A stretch of DNA of 32,237 bases from positions 1 to 32,237 of the forward strand of contig JACKAQ010000010.1 of the NCBI GenBank assembly GCA_020634975.1. The letters are read 5' to 3'. The translations under genes were made by a program, and so were the position numbers. Source of the stretch: JACKAQ01 sp020634975 [NCBI: Calditrichia bacterium]. Lineage in GTDB: Bacteria; Calditrichota; Calditrichia; RBG-13-44-9. Below are positions 16,093-23,921 of this stretch, in pieces; the first letter of the stretch is position 1; each line of letters starts with the position of its first letter. The notes under the pieces were generated by a model. That model saw only the letters and a program-made list of their open reading frames with translations, ran no database searches and had not been told where the DNA came from.

Positions 16093-18285
16093 ATGGGGGC
16101 ATTGATGAGCCAATTTCCTGATTTTGCAAATATGGAACTGGATTTAACCGCAGCAAAAGCGGATCTGGCGGCATGGGAACAGCGATTTACCGAGGAAACC
16201 GGCAAATCACCCGACCAAACCCGCTGGATGACCCATGAACAAATTCCCGTCAAACCGCTATATACCGCCAACGATCTCCGCGAAGCGAAACACCTCGGTT
16301 ACACCGCCGGAATCCCGCCGTATTTACGCGGCCCATACGCCACGATGTATGTGATGCGCCCGTGGACCGTGCGCCAATATGCCGGATTTTCCACTGCGGA
16401 AGAGAGCAACGCGTTTTATCGCCGGAATCTGGCTGCCGGGCAAAAAGGGCTTTCGGTGGCGTTCGATCTGGCGACACATCGCGGTTACGACAGCGATCAC
16501 CCACGGGTGGTCGGCGATGTCGGCAAAGCCGGTGTGGCAATCGACAGCATTCTCGATATGAAAATCCTGTTCGACAGTATTCCGCTGAAAGACATCTCCG
16601 TTTCGATGACGATGAATGGTGCAGTTTTGCCGGTGATGGCTTTTTACATCGTCACAGCGTTGGAGCAGGGCGCAAAGATGGCACAGCTCGCCGGAACCAT
16701 CCAGAATGACATCCTAAAAGAATATATGGTGCGCAATACTTACATTTACCCACCCGAACAGTCGATGCGCATCATCGCCGATATTTTTGAATTTACTTCG
16801 CAGCACATGCCCAAATTCAACAGCATCAGCATTTCCGGCTACCACATGCAGGAAGCCGGGGCGCCGGCGGATCTCGAAATGGCTTACACCCTCGCTGACG
16901 GATTGGAATATGTCCGCACCGGATTGAAAGCGGGCATCGATATTGATTCTTTTGCGCCGCGACTCTCGTTTTTCTGGGGCGTCGGGATGAATTATTTTAT
17001 GGAGATCGCCAAAATGCGCGCAGCGCGGGTGATCTGGGCATCGCTGATAAAACCGTTCAATCCCAAAAGTGAAAAATCTATGGCGCTGCGAACCCATTCG
17101 CAAACCTCGGGTTGGAGCCTCACCGAGCAGGACCCGTTCAATAATGTGACCCGAACCTGCATCGAGGCGATGGCGGCGGCACTCGGGCATACCCAATCGC
17201 TGCACACCAATTCGCTGGACGAAGCGATAGCCCTGCCGACAGATTTTTCCGCGCGAATCGCCCGGAATACGCAGCTCTTTTTGCAGGATGAAACCGGCAT
17301 CTGCAACGTGATCGACCCGTGGGGCGGATCGTATTATGTGGAATCGCTGACCCACGAGCTGCTCAAAAAAGGTTGGGCGCATATTCAGGAAATCGAATCG
17401 CTGGGCGGAATGGCGAAGGCGATTGAAACCGGTGTGCCGAAAATGCGCATCGAGGAAGCCGCCGCGCGCCGTCAGGCGATGATTGATGCGGGAAAAGAAG
17501 TGATCATCGGAGTGAACAAATACCGGTTGGAAAAAGAAGCGCCGATCGACATTCTGGAAGTGGATAACTCTGCGGTTCGGGAATCTCAAATTGCGCGATT
17601 GCAGAAATTGCGTGCAGAGCGCGATGACGCGAAAGTGCAGGCTGCGTTGAACGCCATCACCAAATGTGCGGAAACCGGCGAGGGAAATTTGCTGGCACTG
17701 TCCGTTGAAGCTGCGAAAGTGCGCGCATCGCTCGGCGAAATTTCCGATGCGATGGAAAAAGTATTCGGTCGCCACACCGCAACCATCCGCTCGATTACCG
17801 GCGTTTACAGCAGCGCATTCGGAGAAAATATGCAAGTTGAAAAAGTTCGCAAAATGACCGACGATTTCGCCGAAAAAGAGGGACGCCGTCCGCGAATCAT
17901 GATTGCCAAAATGGGGCAGGACGGGCACGATCGCGGCGCAAAAGTGATTGCCACTGCCTTCGCCGATCTCGGGTTTGACGTGGATATCGGCCCGCTGTTC
18001 CAAACGCCGGAAGAAACCGCCCGTCAGGCAGTGGAAAACGATGTGCACATCGTTGGGATGAGCTCGCTGGCAGCCGGACACAAAACGTTGCTGCCGCAAC
18101 TGGTGGAAGCGTTGCGCAAACTGGGTCGCGAAGATATTATGGTGGTGATTGGCGGCGTGATTCCGTCGCAGGATTATCAATTTTTATTCGATCACGGCGC
18201 GTCCGCGATTTTTGGTCCCGGAACCGTGATCCCGGAAGCGGCGGAACAGGTGCTGATCGAGTTGTCCAAACGGGTGTTTGATTAA
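16093..18285 (+). CDS. scpA: Methylmalonyl-CoA mutase, single-chain form
   Basis: The 730-residue enzyme interconverts (R)-methylmalonyl-CoA and succinyl-CoA with adenosylcobalamin, linking propionate and odd-chain or branched carbon to the TCA cycle. The N-terminal TIM-barrel half includes [27 protein letters not shown] and the strong [11 protein letters not shown] and [16 protein letters not shown] blocks. The C-terminal cobalamin domain has the DGHDRG motif, with His612 as the lower cobalt ligand, and the later GGVIP turn. The length and joining of both domains match the homodimeric catalytic type (E. coli ScpA, human MUT). A second in-frame ATG at 16105 follows GGGGG and may be the true start. 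No small subunit, epimerase or MeaB-type GTPase gene is next to it. Confidence 0.98.
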   Translation: MGALMSQFPDFANMELDLTAAKADLAAWEQRFTEETGKSPDQTRWMTHEQIPVKPLYTANDLREAKHLGYTAGIPPYLRGPYATMYVMRPWTVRQYAGFSTAEESNAFYRRNLAAGQKGLSVAFDLATHRGYDSDHPRVVGDVGKAGVAIDSILDMKILFDSIPLKDISVSMTMNGAVLPVMAFYIVTALEQGAKMAQLAGTIQNDILKEYMVRNTYIYPPEQSMRIIADIFEFTSQHMPKFNSISISGYHMQEAGAPADLEMAYTLADGLEYVRTGLKAGIDIDSFAPRLSFFWGVGMNYFMEIAKMRAARVIWASLIKPFNPKSEKSMALRTHSQTSGWSLTEQDPFNNVTRTCIEAMAAALGHTQSLHTNSLDEAIALPTDFSARIARNTQLFLQDETGICNVIDPWGGSYYVESLTHELLKKGWAHIQEIESLGGMAKAIETGVPKMRIEEAAARRQAMIDAGKEVIIGVNKYRLEKEAPIDILEVDNSAVRESQIARLQKLRAERDDAKVQAALNAITKCAETGEGNLLALSVEAAKVRASLGEISDAMEKVFGRHTATIRSITGVYSSAFGENMQVEKVRKMTDDFAEKEGRRPRIMIAKMGQDGHDRGAKVIATAFADLGFDVDIGPLFQTPEETARQAVENDVHIVGMSSLAAGHKTLLPQLVEALRKLGREDIMVVIGGVIPSQDYQFLFDHGASAIFGPGTVIPEAAEQVLIELSKRVFD

Positions 18286-18313
18286 GCAGATTTGCAAATT
18301 TTCAATTAATGCC

Positions 18314-18378
18314 GGAGATTCCTGCCTTCGCAGGAATGACAAAAATTCAGAACCAATACTGTGAAAGCAGGAATCTCC
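18314..18378. repeat. Dispersed hairpin repeat, copy 2, with outer inverted arms
   Basis: The hairpin ATTCCTGC-CTTC-GCAGGAAT (18318-18337) is inside a longer element whose ends GGAGATTCCTGC (18314-18325) and GCAGGAATCTCC (18367-18378) are perfect 12-bp inverted repeats. It lies between the convergent mutase and carbonic anhydrase genes. No T run follows in either direction, so it looks like a repeat element first, perhaps also a transcription barrier. Confidence 0.78.
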
Positions 18379-18391
18379 AACTAAGTAGAGT

Positions 18392-19021
18392 TTATTTTAC
18401 CTGCCGAAGCTCGTTCAAGTCATCCTCGCCATTCACGAAAATCGACAAATCTTTCAACAGCCCGTCATCAATGCGGTAAATCCAACCGTGCACGGAAACA
18501 TTTTGACCGGATTTCCAGGCATTCTGCAAAATGGTTGTGTGGCAAACGTTGATCACCTGTTCCCGCACATTCAGCTCGCAGAGCAGGTCCACTTTTTCCT
18601 GCTCGCCGGGCAGCGCATCAACTTTCGATTGGTGCTGGCGATACACATCTTTGATATGCTGCAGCCAGTTGTCGATTAATCCGTGCTCCTGATCATCGAT
18701 TGCTGCTTTTACACCACCGCAGCCGTAATGCCCGCAAACGATGATGTGCTTTACCTTTAGCACTTCCACCGCAAACTGGATCACCGAAAGGCAATTCAGA
18801 TCGGTGTGAATCACCTGATTGGCGATGTTCCGGTGCACAAAAATTTCACCGGGAAGCAAATCGACAATCTGGTTTGCCGGCACGCGGCTGTCCGAACAGC
18901 CGATCCACAAATACTCCGGATTTTGCTGCCGGGACAATTTCGAAAAGAAATCCGGGTCGGATTCTTTCAGGCTCGCAGCCCATTTTCTGTTGTTTTCGAA
19001 CAAATGTTTTAGTATTCGCAT
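18392..19021 (-). CDS. can: Beta-class carbonic anhydrase
   Basis: The 209-residue cytoplasmic zinc enzyme hydrates CO2 to bicarbonate. The ligands are all visible: Cys42, Asp44 and Arg46 in GCSDSR, and His98 and Cys101 in CGHYGCGG. This numbering is the same as in E. coli Can, and the length is close to it (220). EIFVHRNIANQV is the usual conserved stretch after the first motif. No clear ribosome site stands before the ATG. It converges on the mutase gene, with the repeat element in between. It may feed bicarbonate to carboxylases such as the one that makes methylmalonyl-CoA, but that is inference from adjacency only. Confidence 0.97.
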   Translation of the reverse strand: MRILKHLFENNRKWAASLKESDPDFFSKLSRQQNPEYLWIGCSDSRVPANQIVDLLPGEIFVHRNIANQVIHTDLNCLSVIQFAVEVLKVKHIIVCGHYGCGGVKAAIDDQEHGLIDNWLQHIKDVYRQHQSKVDALPGEQEKVDLLCELNVREQVINVCHTTILQNAWKSGQNVSVHGWIYRIDDGLLKDLSIFVNGEDDLNELRQVK

Positions 19022-19108
19022 GGGTAAAATTTATGCGAATTTAACCAAATATGAAAATTGATTTGAAAAATGGGGTATTTTTTTTGAGAATAAGACAACG
19101 CGGAACAA

Positions 19109-19774
19109 TTATTTTTCAGCGGATGAATCTTCCGATATTTCGATCAACAAATCCGACAATTCGGATGCAAATGGATACAAAAAGTTAGCAAGTGCCAGTA
19201 ATGCATTGTTTGAAAACGTTTTCGTTTCGGGAAAAAATTTGCGCACCAGCTTGTTCAGCAATAAATGTATCCGTTGTTCAAACGTTTGATAATACCGATC
19301 GATCGTTGCTTCATCGAGAAAAATCTGCCGGACATTTTTTAATTCTGCCTCATCCATTTTGTGGTTGAACTCTGTTTCATAGGAATGCAGAAATTCTTCC
19401 AGCGATTTCCGGTTTACCTTTTGGGCAGAATATTTTTGATGTTGCCCGGAAATCTCAGCCGGAATTCCGGTCGTTTTGATGCAGCCGATCACATTTTGCG
19501 CGCCGGACAAGATCTCGTCGATTGTTTTGCGAATCGCCGGATGAGTGGAAATCCGAACGCCAAGTTCATTTTTGCTGAAGGTTAATTGGGGAATCAAGCC
19601 GGGTTTTGGCAGCGGACGGGAAAAATAGCGGAACGTCAATTCCGTCAGGCAATCGTTCAGTTTTTCGCCAAACAAATACCGGCGTTTTTGGGCGTTATTA
19701 ATAACAGTAATGGTTGTTTTCGAACGGACGCCGGTTTTGGCGTTGGGGGACGGGTTACTGCTTTGCTCAATCAT
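19109..19774 (-). CDS. Unrecognised protein, about 221 residues
   Basis: I do not recognise this protein. It has no membrane segment in the body, is rich in Lys, Glu, Asn and Leu, and its C-terminal half from about residue 120 looks helical (SLEEFLHSYETEFNHKMDEAELKN, in part). Cysteine and histidine do not form a visible metal site. The frame opens at 19828, but no ribosome site precedes that ATG. The ATG at 19774 has AAGGG 10 bases upstream and begins MIEQSS, so I prefer it with moderate confidence. It is transcribed alone toward the carbonic anhydrase gene, about 90 bases away. Confidence 0.62.
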   Translation of the reverse strand: MIEQSSNPSPNAKTGVRSKTTITVINNAQKRRYLFGEKLNDCLTELTFRYFSRPLPKPGLIPQLTFSKNELGVRISTHPAIRKTIDEILSGAQNVIGCIKTTGIPAEISGQHQKYSAQKVNRKSLEEFLHSYETEFNHKMDEAELKNVRQIFLDEATIDRYYQTFEQRIHLLLNKLVRKFFPETKTFSNNALLALANFLYPFASELSDLLIEISEDSSAEK

Positions 19775-19828
19775 TTTCACGATTCCCTTCAAAAAAAACG
19801 CTGCGCGATGTAAACTGAACATCTCCAT

Positions 19829-20190
19829 GCGAAAGGGTATTTCATTTTAAAACGGTTGCGGCTACCCTTAAGTGCCGGTTAAAATTTGATTTACAGATTT
19901 TATCCGTAATTATCGAACCAAGTTGGAAAAACTTTAGCTGTCACCTTTTGCTAATACGTTATGCCATGCGTTTATGTGCTTTGAAATAAAATCGTGAATA
20001 ATTGTTTTACAGAAAACGGTGAGAATTTGACAATTTTTTATGCGACACAATATTTATGGGTTAGGCGAAAATTACCAAAATCAATTTTTTGAGATAAAAT
20101 ATTCGGTTGTTATACGGGAATGTGATACATTTTCCGGGTATTAAAAAGTGGCATTTTGTCCCAAAAAAACAACAATTAAGATGGTGAAAA
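19829..20190. promoter_or_regulatory. Divergent AT-rich intergenic region
   Basis: About 360 bases with no credible gene between two divergent genes. A TTGACA hexamer at 20027-20032 with an AT-rich stretch (TATTTA at 20051) 18 bases on could be a promoter for the SGNH lipoprotein gene, but the -10 match is weak. I see no riboswitch or RNA gene. Confidence 0.35.
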
Positions 20191-21156
20191 ATGAAAACGA
20201 CCCGCAATCTGCTAATAATTGTGTTGCTGTTTTTGTTCGCATGTTCAACGGATCACGGACCGGAAAGCAAGTTTTTGCGCGGGCGAATCCTGATATTGGG
20301 TGACAGCATCACCCACACCGGAATTTTCGTCAGCTTTCTGGAATACGAACTTGCCAGAAAATTCCCGGAAGCGGAAATGGATATCATCGCGATCGGGCTT
20401 TCCAGCGAAACAGCGTCTTGTCAAACAGAATCGGATCGCGAATTTCCGCGCCCCTGCGTTCACGAACGGTTGGACAGTGCGCTCGACAAGCTAAAACCGG
20501 ATGTCGTGTTTTCATGTTACGGGATGAACGACGGTTTGTACACCACTCAAAGTCCGGAAAACATGCAAGCGTATCAAAACGGCATCACAAAACTAATGGA
20601 AAAAGTATTCGCGACCGGTGCAAAGCTGGTTTTGTTGACCCCGCCGCCATTCGATCCGCTTGCTGCAAAAGAGAAGGTAACTTGCAGCGATTCTGCCGGA
20701 TACAATTATTTCCACCCCTATTGCCATTACGACAGCGTGCTGGCGGACTACGCCGATTGGACGATGACGTTGAAAAATGAGAATCTCGCGACGATCGATT
20801 TGAACGCAGTGATGACCGGTTTTATCCGCGAGCAGCGCAAAACGGAAAGCACGTTTGTGCTCAGCCCGGATGGTGTTCACCCGGATTCTGCCGGGCATTG
20901 GTTGATGGCGCGAACCATTTTGAATGCGTTGGGTGTGGATAGCGAAAATGGAAATATCGCAGCGGTTGCCGCAGAAAAAAGCCGCACGCCGCTATTCAAA
21001 AAAATTGACGAACGGCGGACAATTTTATCCGATGCATGGCGGGTGGCCGTCGGGCACACCCATCAACGGAAATGGGAAGGTTTGCCGATTGACGAAGCAA
21101 ACCGGAAGGCAATGGCGTTGCGATCGGAAATTCGCGCGCTGCTCCGGACGGAATGA
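20191..21156 (+). CDS. SGNH/GDSL-family hydrolase lipoprotein
   Basis: The 321-residue product has a lipoprotein signal (LLFLFAC, Cys18). An SGNH esterase fold follows from about residue 32: GDS at 37-39 gives the nucleophile Ser39, GMND at about 111-114 gives the oxyanion Asn113, and DGVHPD near 227-232 gives Asp227 and His230 of the triad. All blocks are in the usual order, so it should be active on an ester or acyl bond, perhaps of a glycan, but the substrate is not known. The C-terminal 80 residues (DERRTILSDAWRVAVGHTH) extend past the core. Its 3' end meets the minus-strand CBU_0592-like gene only 7 bases away. Confidence 0.9.
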   Translation: MKTTRNLLIIVLLFLFACSTDHGPESKFLRGRILILGDSITHTGIFVSFLEYELARKFPEAEMDIIAIGLSSETASCQTESDREFPRPCVHERLDSALDKLKPDVVFSCYGMNDGLYTTQSPENMQAYQNGITKLMEKVFATGAKLVLLTPPPFDPLAAKEKVTCSDSAGYNYFHPYCHYDSVLADYADWTMTLKNENLATIDLNAVMTGFIREQRKTESTFVLSPDGVHPDSAGHWLMARTILNALGVDSENGNIAAVAAEKSRTPLFKKIDERRTILSDAWRVAVGHTHQRKWEGLPIDEANRKAMALRSEIRALLRTE

Positions 21157-21163
21157 ACCGGTT

Positions 21164-21430
21164 TTAGCTGGATGTCGTTTTTCGTTTGTTCAACAATATC
21201 CGGAAAATGCCAACCAGGCTGATCGCCAGCCAGAACGCCTCGATCACAAATGCAGAGAGGTTGAATTTGTACAACAGCGAAACAATCACGAACGCGGCGC
21301 CGGCCGCGTTCATCAGGCTGAAATTCAGCGATTTGCTGTCGATTTTTTCCAGTTGCAGCAGCATGTATGCCAGCAAAATCAAAAAAACACCGATGTTGCC
21401 AACGAAGTCAAACCATTGATATTCAATCAT
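21164..21430 (-). CDS. CBU_0592-like small membrane protein
   Basis: The 88-residue product has three hydrophobic segments (about 8-24, 40-54 and 60-80) and the family-like pattern DxxGxxGxxLxLLAYxLLQ near the N terminus with LNAxGA-like turn in the second segment (SLMNAAGAAFVIVSLLYKF). Members of this family are membrane proteins of unknown role. It lies 19 bases downstream of a VOC gene on the same strand, without a clear ribosome site, so it may depend on that gene's transcript. Confidence 0.78.
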   Translation of the reverse strand: MIEYQWFDFVGNIGVFLILLAYMLLQLEKIDSKSLNFSLMNAAGAAFVIVSLLYKFNLSAFVIEAFWLAISLVGIFRILLNKRKTTSS

Positions 21431-21449
21431 TTAGCGGATGCATTTCAGT

Positions 21450-21803
21450 TTATTTGTCAGACCAGATTGCCAACTCGTTACCGCCGGGTTCGATAAAGTG
21501 GAAGCGACGTCCGCCGGGGAAAGAGAAAATATCCCGACTGATTTTACCGCCATTTACCTGCACTTTTTCGCGTAAATCTTCCAGATGTTCGCCGTAAAAA
21601 ATAATCAGCACGCTGCCGTTTTCCACGGATGCAGCGTTATCGGAACGGTAAATGCCGCCATCAATTTTTCCGTCGTTAAAACTGGCATATTCTTCGCCCC
21701 AGTCGGTGAAAGACCAGCCAAAAACTGCCGAAAAAAATGTTTTGGTTTTGGCTATATCTTTCGATTGAAATTCGACGTAATTGATTTGATTTTCACTGCT
21801 CAT
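21450..21803 (-). CDS. VOC (glyoxalase/bleomycin-resistance fold) protein
   Basis: The 117-residue product has the paired beta-alpha-beta-beta-beta modules of the VOC superfamily: NYVEFQSKDIAKTKTFFSAVFGW at the N terminus and FHFIEPGGNELAIWSD at the C terminus, where the Glu and the GN-x-L/I-W ending are typical. The N-terminal motif and FTDWGEEYASF resemble the YP_/CFP-30B-like single-domain group. Function in this group ranges from detoxification to ligand binding, and none can be assigned here. GGAG precedes the ATG by 7 bases. The gene is part of a run of small minus-strand genes. Confidence 0.87.
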   Translation of the reverse strand: MSSENQINYVEFQSKDIAKTKTFFSAVFGWSFTDWGEEYASFNDGKIDGGIYRSDNAASVENGSVLIIFYGEHLEDLREKVQVNGGKISRDIFSFPGGRRFHFIEPGGNELAIWSDK

Positions 21804-21837
21804 TTATGCACTCCAACTGTTGATTATCGTAAATGAA

Positions 21838-22227
21838 TTAGCTGATTTGGGTGGAAATCCACCAAATATTGCCGGACGGATCGCTGATACCGCCGCGTTT
21901 ATCCGGGTCACCTTCTTTTTGAACGGGATCTTGCACAACGGTTCCACCGGCGGCGATGGCGCGTTTGAATGTCGCGTCCACATCCGGCACGTAAACGTGC
22001 ATCCACACCGGAAAAGCGGGATAATCCTCGCCGGCATCGGCGATCATCACGATTGTATCGTCAATTTTCACTTCTGCATGCATAATGCCGCCATCGGGTG
22101 TTTCATATCGGCGGGTTTCCGTTGCGTTAAATGTCGCATGCATAAAATCGATCACCATTTGTGCATCAGCTGCCATGATATACACAGAAACGCTGTTGTA
22201 ATCCTGTGGTTTGAAATTTGGTTTCAT
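21838..22227 (-). CDS. VOC family protein, PhnB/YP-like
   Basis: The 129-residue product starts with YNSVSVYIMAADAQMVIDFMHATF and ends with ISDPSGNIWWIST, the usual frame of PhnB-like VOC proteins (the DPxGNxWxI ending is diagnostic). The centre HVYVPDVDATFKRAIAAGG is also classic. Despite the PhnB name given to relatives, a role in phosphonate use is not implied. GGAG is 7 bases before the ATG. It is 34 bases upstream of the other VOC gene and probably shares its transcript; the two are only distantly alike. Confidence 0.9.
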   Translation of the reverse strand: MKPNFKPQDYNSVSVYIMAADAQMVIDFMHATFNATETRRYETPDGGIMHAEVKIDDTIVMIADAGEDYPAFPVWMHVYVPDVDATFKRAIAAGGTVVQDPVQKEGDPDKRGGISDPSGNIWWISTQIS

Positions 22228-22331
22228 CGGTTCACTCCACGGTTTTGATTCAACTTAAACATGGGGTAGTTCTAAAATTCAACAACATTGCCATAAAAAT
22301 AAGTTCTGTGCTCGAAAAAGTAAGATTATTT

Positions 22332-22355
22332 CCAATCAAAATACCCAATCAAAAT
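22332..22355. repeat. Short tandem direct repeat (CCAATCAAAAT x2)
   Basis: Two exact 11-bp copies at 22332-22342 and 22345-22355 with a 13-bp period lie about 105-130 bases upstream of the VOC gene start and just past the stop of the SnoaL-like gene. Could be a protein-binding site or chance in AT-rich DNA. Confidence 0.4.
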
Positions 22356-22360
22356 TTAAC

Positions 22361-22837
22361 CTACAGATATTCCGGATGATCCGAAATAAATTTTTGCAAT
22401 CCCTTGTTGGCGGTTGCGGAAACTTTTTTGCGCAACATCGGCGACCAACCGAGAAATATACCCGGCGTGCCCAATGCCATTCGCGACCATTTCCAAAAAT
22501 CGAATCGATCGCGATGAACGATGATTTTGCCGTCGCGGAATTCGAATTGCGCATCGATCTTGTTGAGCACTTTCCGGTTGGTCACCGAAAAAGTGTAGCT
22601 CGCTTCCCAGTGGGCAGAACCAATGTTGTCGTCCGCTTTTACTGCGCCGTAATCCAGTGACAAATCCGCCCCGCGTTCACAGAGCATGTGCCACATCGCG
22701 CCGGCGGCTTTTCCGCGCAAATCAAATACTTCATCGTGAAAATGGATCTCCGGATGATAGCACTCGATCATCGTTCGATAATCCTTTTTTTGAAATGCGC
22801 GGTAAAATTTATGGATAACAGATTCGTTGGGATTCAT
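22361..22837 (-). CDS. SnoaL-like (NTF2-fold) protein, longer form
   Basis: The 158-residue product has an NTF2-like cone fold signature: VIHKFYRAFQKKDYRTMIECYHPEIHFHDEVF at the N terminus, and an EFRDGKIIVHRDRFDFWKW stretch near residue 120, as in SnoaL-like and ketosteroid isomerase-like nuclear transport factor 2 family proteins. The extra C-terminal 30 residues (GWSPMLRKKVSATANKGL) are seen in the usual family members of this length. Enzymatic role unknown. AGGA stands 6 bases before the ATG. Confidence 0.88.
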   Translation of the reverse strand: MNPNESVIHKFYRAFQKKDYRTMIECYHPEIHFHDEVFDLRGKAAGAMWHMLCERGADLSLDYGAVKADDNIGSAHWEASYTFSVTNRKVLNKIDAQFEFRDGKIIVHRDRFDFWKWSRMALGTPGIFLGWSPMLRKKVSATANKGLQKFISDHPEYL

Positions 22838-23062
22838 GAATATTCCTGCCTGTTTCGTATTAAAAAAACGAAAAATTTTTATTCCTACAAACGGAAATAA
22901 TGGCTGTTTCGGTGTCAGTTTTTTGGAAAATATCAGACATTAAATTGAAGGACAGAATTAATTAGACAATTAACATGTGGAATGTCTGGCTGAGAACTCC
23001 GACACATGCCAAACAATACGGCTCAGGAAAAATCGCGTCGAAGCCTTTGTTAATATTGAAGC

Positions 23063-23095
23063 TATCCTGAGTCCCGTTTCCCGGTGCTCAGGATA
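23063..23095. repeat. Perfect 9-bp inverted repeat
   Basis: TATCCTGAG at 23063-23071 and CTCAGGATA at 23087-23095, 15-bp spacer. It sits about 40 bases past the 3' end of the small membrane protein gene inside a 294-base gap (22838-23131) that otherwise holds no gene I can support. It is not followed by a clear U run, so terminator function is doubtful. Confidence 0.45.
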
Positions 23096-23131
23096 TAATT
23101 TCAAAAATATCAACAAATGCTGTTTCGTTAT

Positions 23132-23320
23132 TTACTTTTTTACTGATTTAAGGATAACAAATGAACCAATTAAAACGATCACGATTCCGGTGACCATCAA
23201 ACTGTATTTTAGGGTAAGATTTTCGTTAAAAAATAGAAATCCGGTGCTGCACAACACCATACCGACCGGCGTTAAAGAATAACCGAATAATGAACCGGAT
23301 TTTGGTTTTACTTCACTCAT
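23132..23320 (-). CDS. Small two-helix membrane protein
   Basis: The 62-residue product has two hydrophobic segments (about 15-30 and 38-57) joined by a short polar turn (NENLTLK), and a Lys-rich C terminus. GGAG stands 8 bases before the ATG, which is the main support for it being translated. No family recognised; such short proteins can be small membrane subunits or stress proteins. It is in line with the SnoaL-like genes on both sides. Confidence 0.62.
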   Translation of the reverse strand: MSEVKPKSGSLFGYSLTPVGMVLCSTGFLFFNENLTLKYSLMVTGIVIVLIGSFVILKSVKK

Positions 23321-23470
23321 AAATAGTTCTCCAAAAGCGCGTTAATGGAATGGGCGTTTAAATTACTTTACTGATAAATATACCATTTTATTTTAATTGT
23401 CACACACTGAAATTGGGAGTGATGCAAAATTAATGTCCGGGTTTTAGAGAATCGGTAATTTCAGGCAACG

Positions 23471-23842
23471 TTATTCGGTGGGAAACGGGAGCCCGTGCAT
23501 TCGCAAAAAGCTGAGTTTGTCCCAATAGCCTCGCTGAAACCGGATTTTTCCATCGACGATATGAAAAAAGCCGCAGCCGCGTAAACCCAGCGGATCGCGC
23601 CATTCGAGAATCGCCCAATCGCCATCTTCAAATAAATTCTCGATGATACAGGTCATTTCTGCATTGGCAAATTCTCTGGCAAACATATCCCGGATGGCGG
23701 TTTTGCCCTCAACCGGTTTTTCAGCAACCTGATGATTAACAGCATCTTCGCTGTAAAATTCGGCGATTGCATGGACATCTGCGCGGTTAAACGCATCGAC
23801 CCATGCTTTAACAATTGATTTGGGATTTTTATGTTGTGCCAT
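23471..23842 (-). CDS. SnoaL-like (NTF2-fold) protein, shorter form
   Basis: The 123-residue product has the family pattern IVKAWVDAFNRADVHAIAEFYSEDAVNHQVAEKPVEGKTAIRDMF, then a strand pair with GDWAILEWRDPLGLRGCGFFHIVDGKIRFQRGYWD. This is the most usual form of SnoaL-like polyketide-cyclase-fold proteins; relatives include ketosteroid isomerases and many stress-related proteins of unknown activity. AAGGA precedes the ATG by 5 bases. It differs clearly from the SnoaL-like gene at 22361, so the two are not a recent duplicate. Confidence 0.9.
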   Translation of the reverse strand: MAQHKNPKSIVKAWVDAFNRADVHAIAEFYSEDAVNHQVAEKPVEGKTAIRDMFAREFANAEMTCIIENLFEDGDWAILEWRDPLGLRGCGFFHIVDGKIRFQRGYWDKLSFLRMHGLPFPTE

Positions 23843-23921
23843 ATTTTTCCTTTCGATAAAATCGGAAAATTGCCAGTTATGCCCGAGAGAATTTATCGGT
23901 CAGCCATAGTTGGGTTGAATG

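Noticed and set aside
16714-18180. Open frame of 488 codons on the minus strand
   Set aside because: It lies wholly antisense to the methylmalonyl-CoA mutase gene, is rich in His, Arg and Phe in the manner of an antisense frame, and shows no domain. The mutase frame is certain.
18314-18378. CRISPR-like or terminator reading of the repeat after the mutase gene
   Set aside because: Only two copies occur, 2.3 kb apart, with no regular spacers; and no T run follows the hairpin in either direction.
22977-23282. 101-codon plus-strand frame
   Set aside because: It overlaps the small membrane protein gene on the other strand, which has a good ribosome site and a sensible two-helix topology; this frame has neither.
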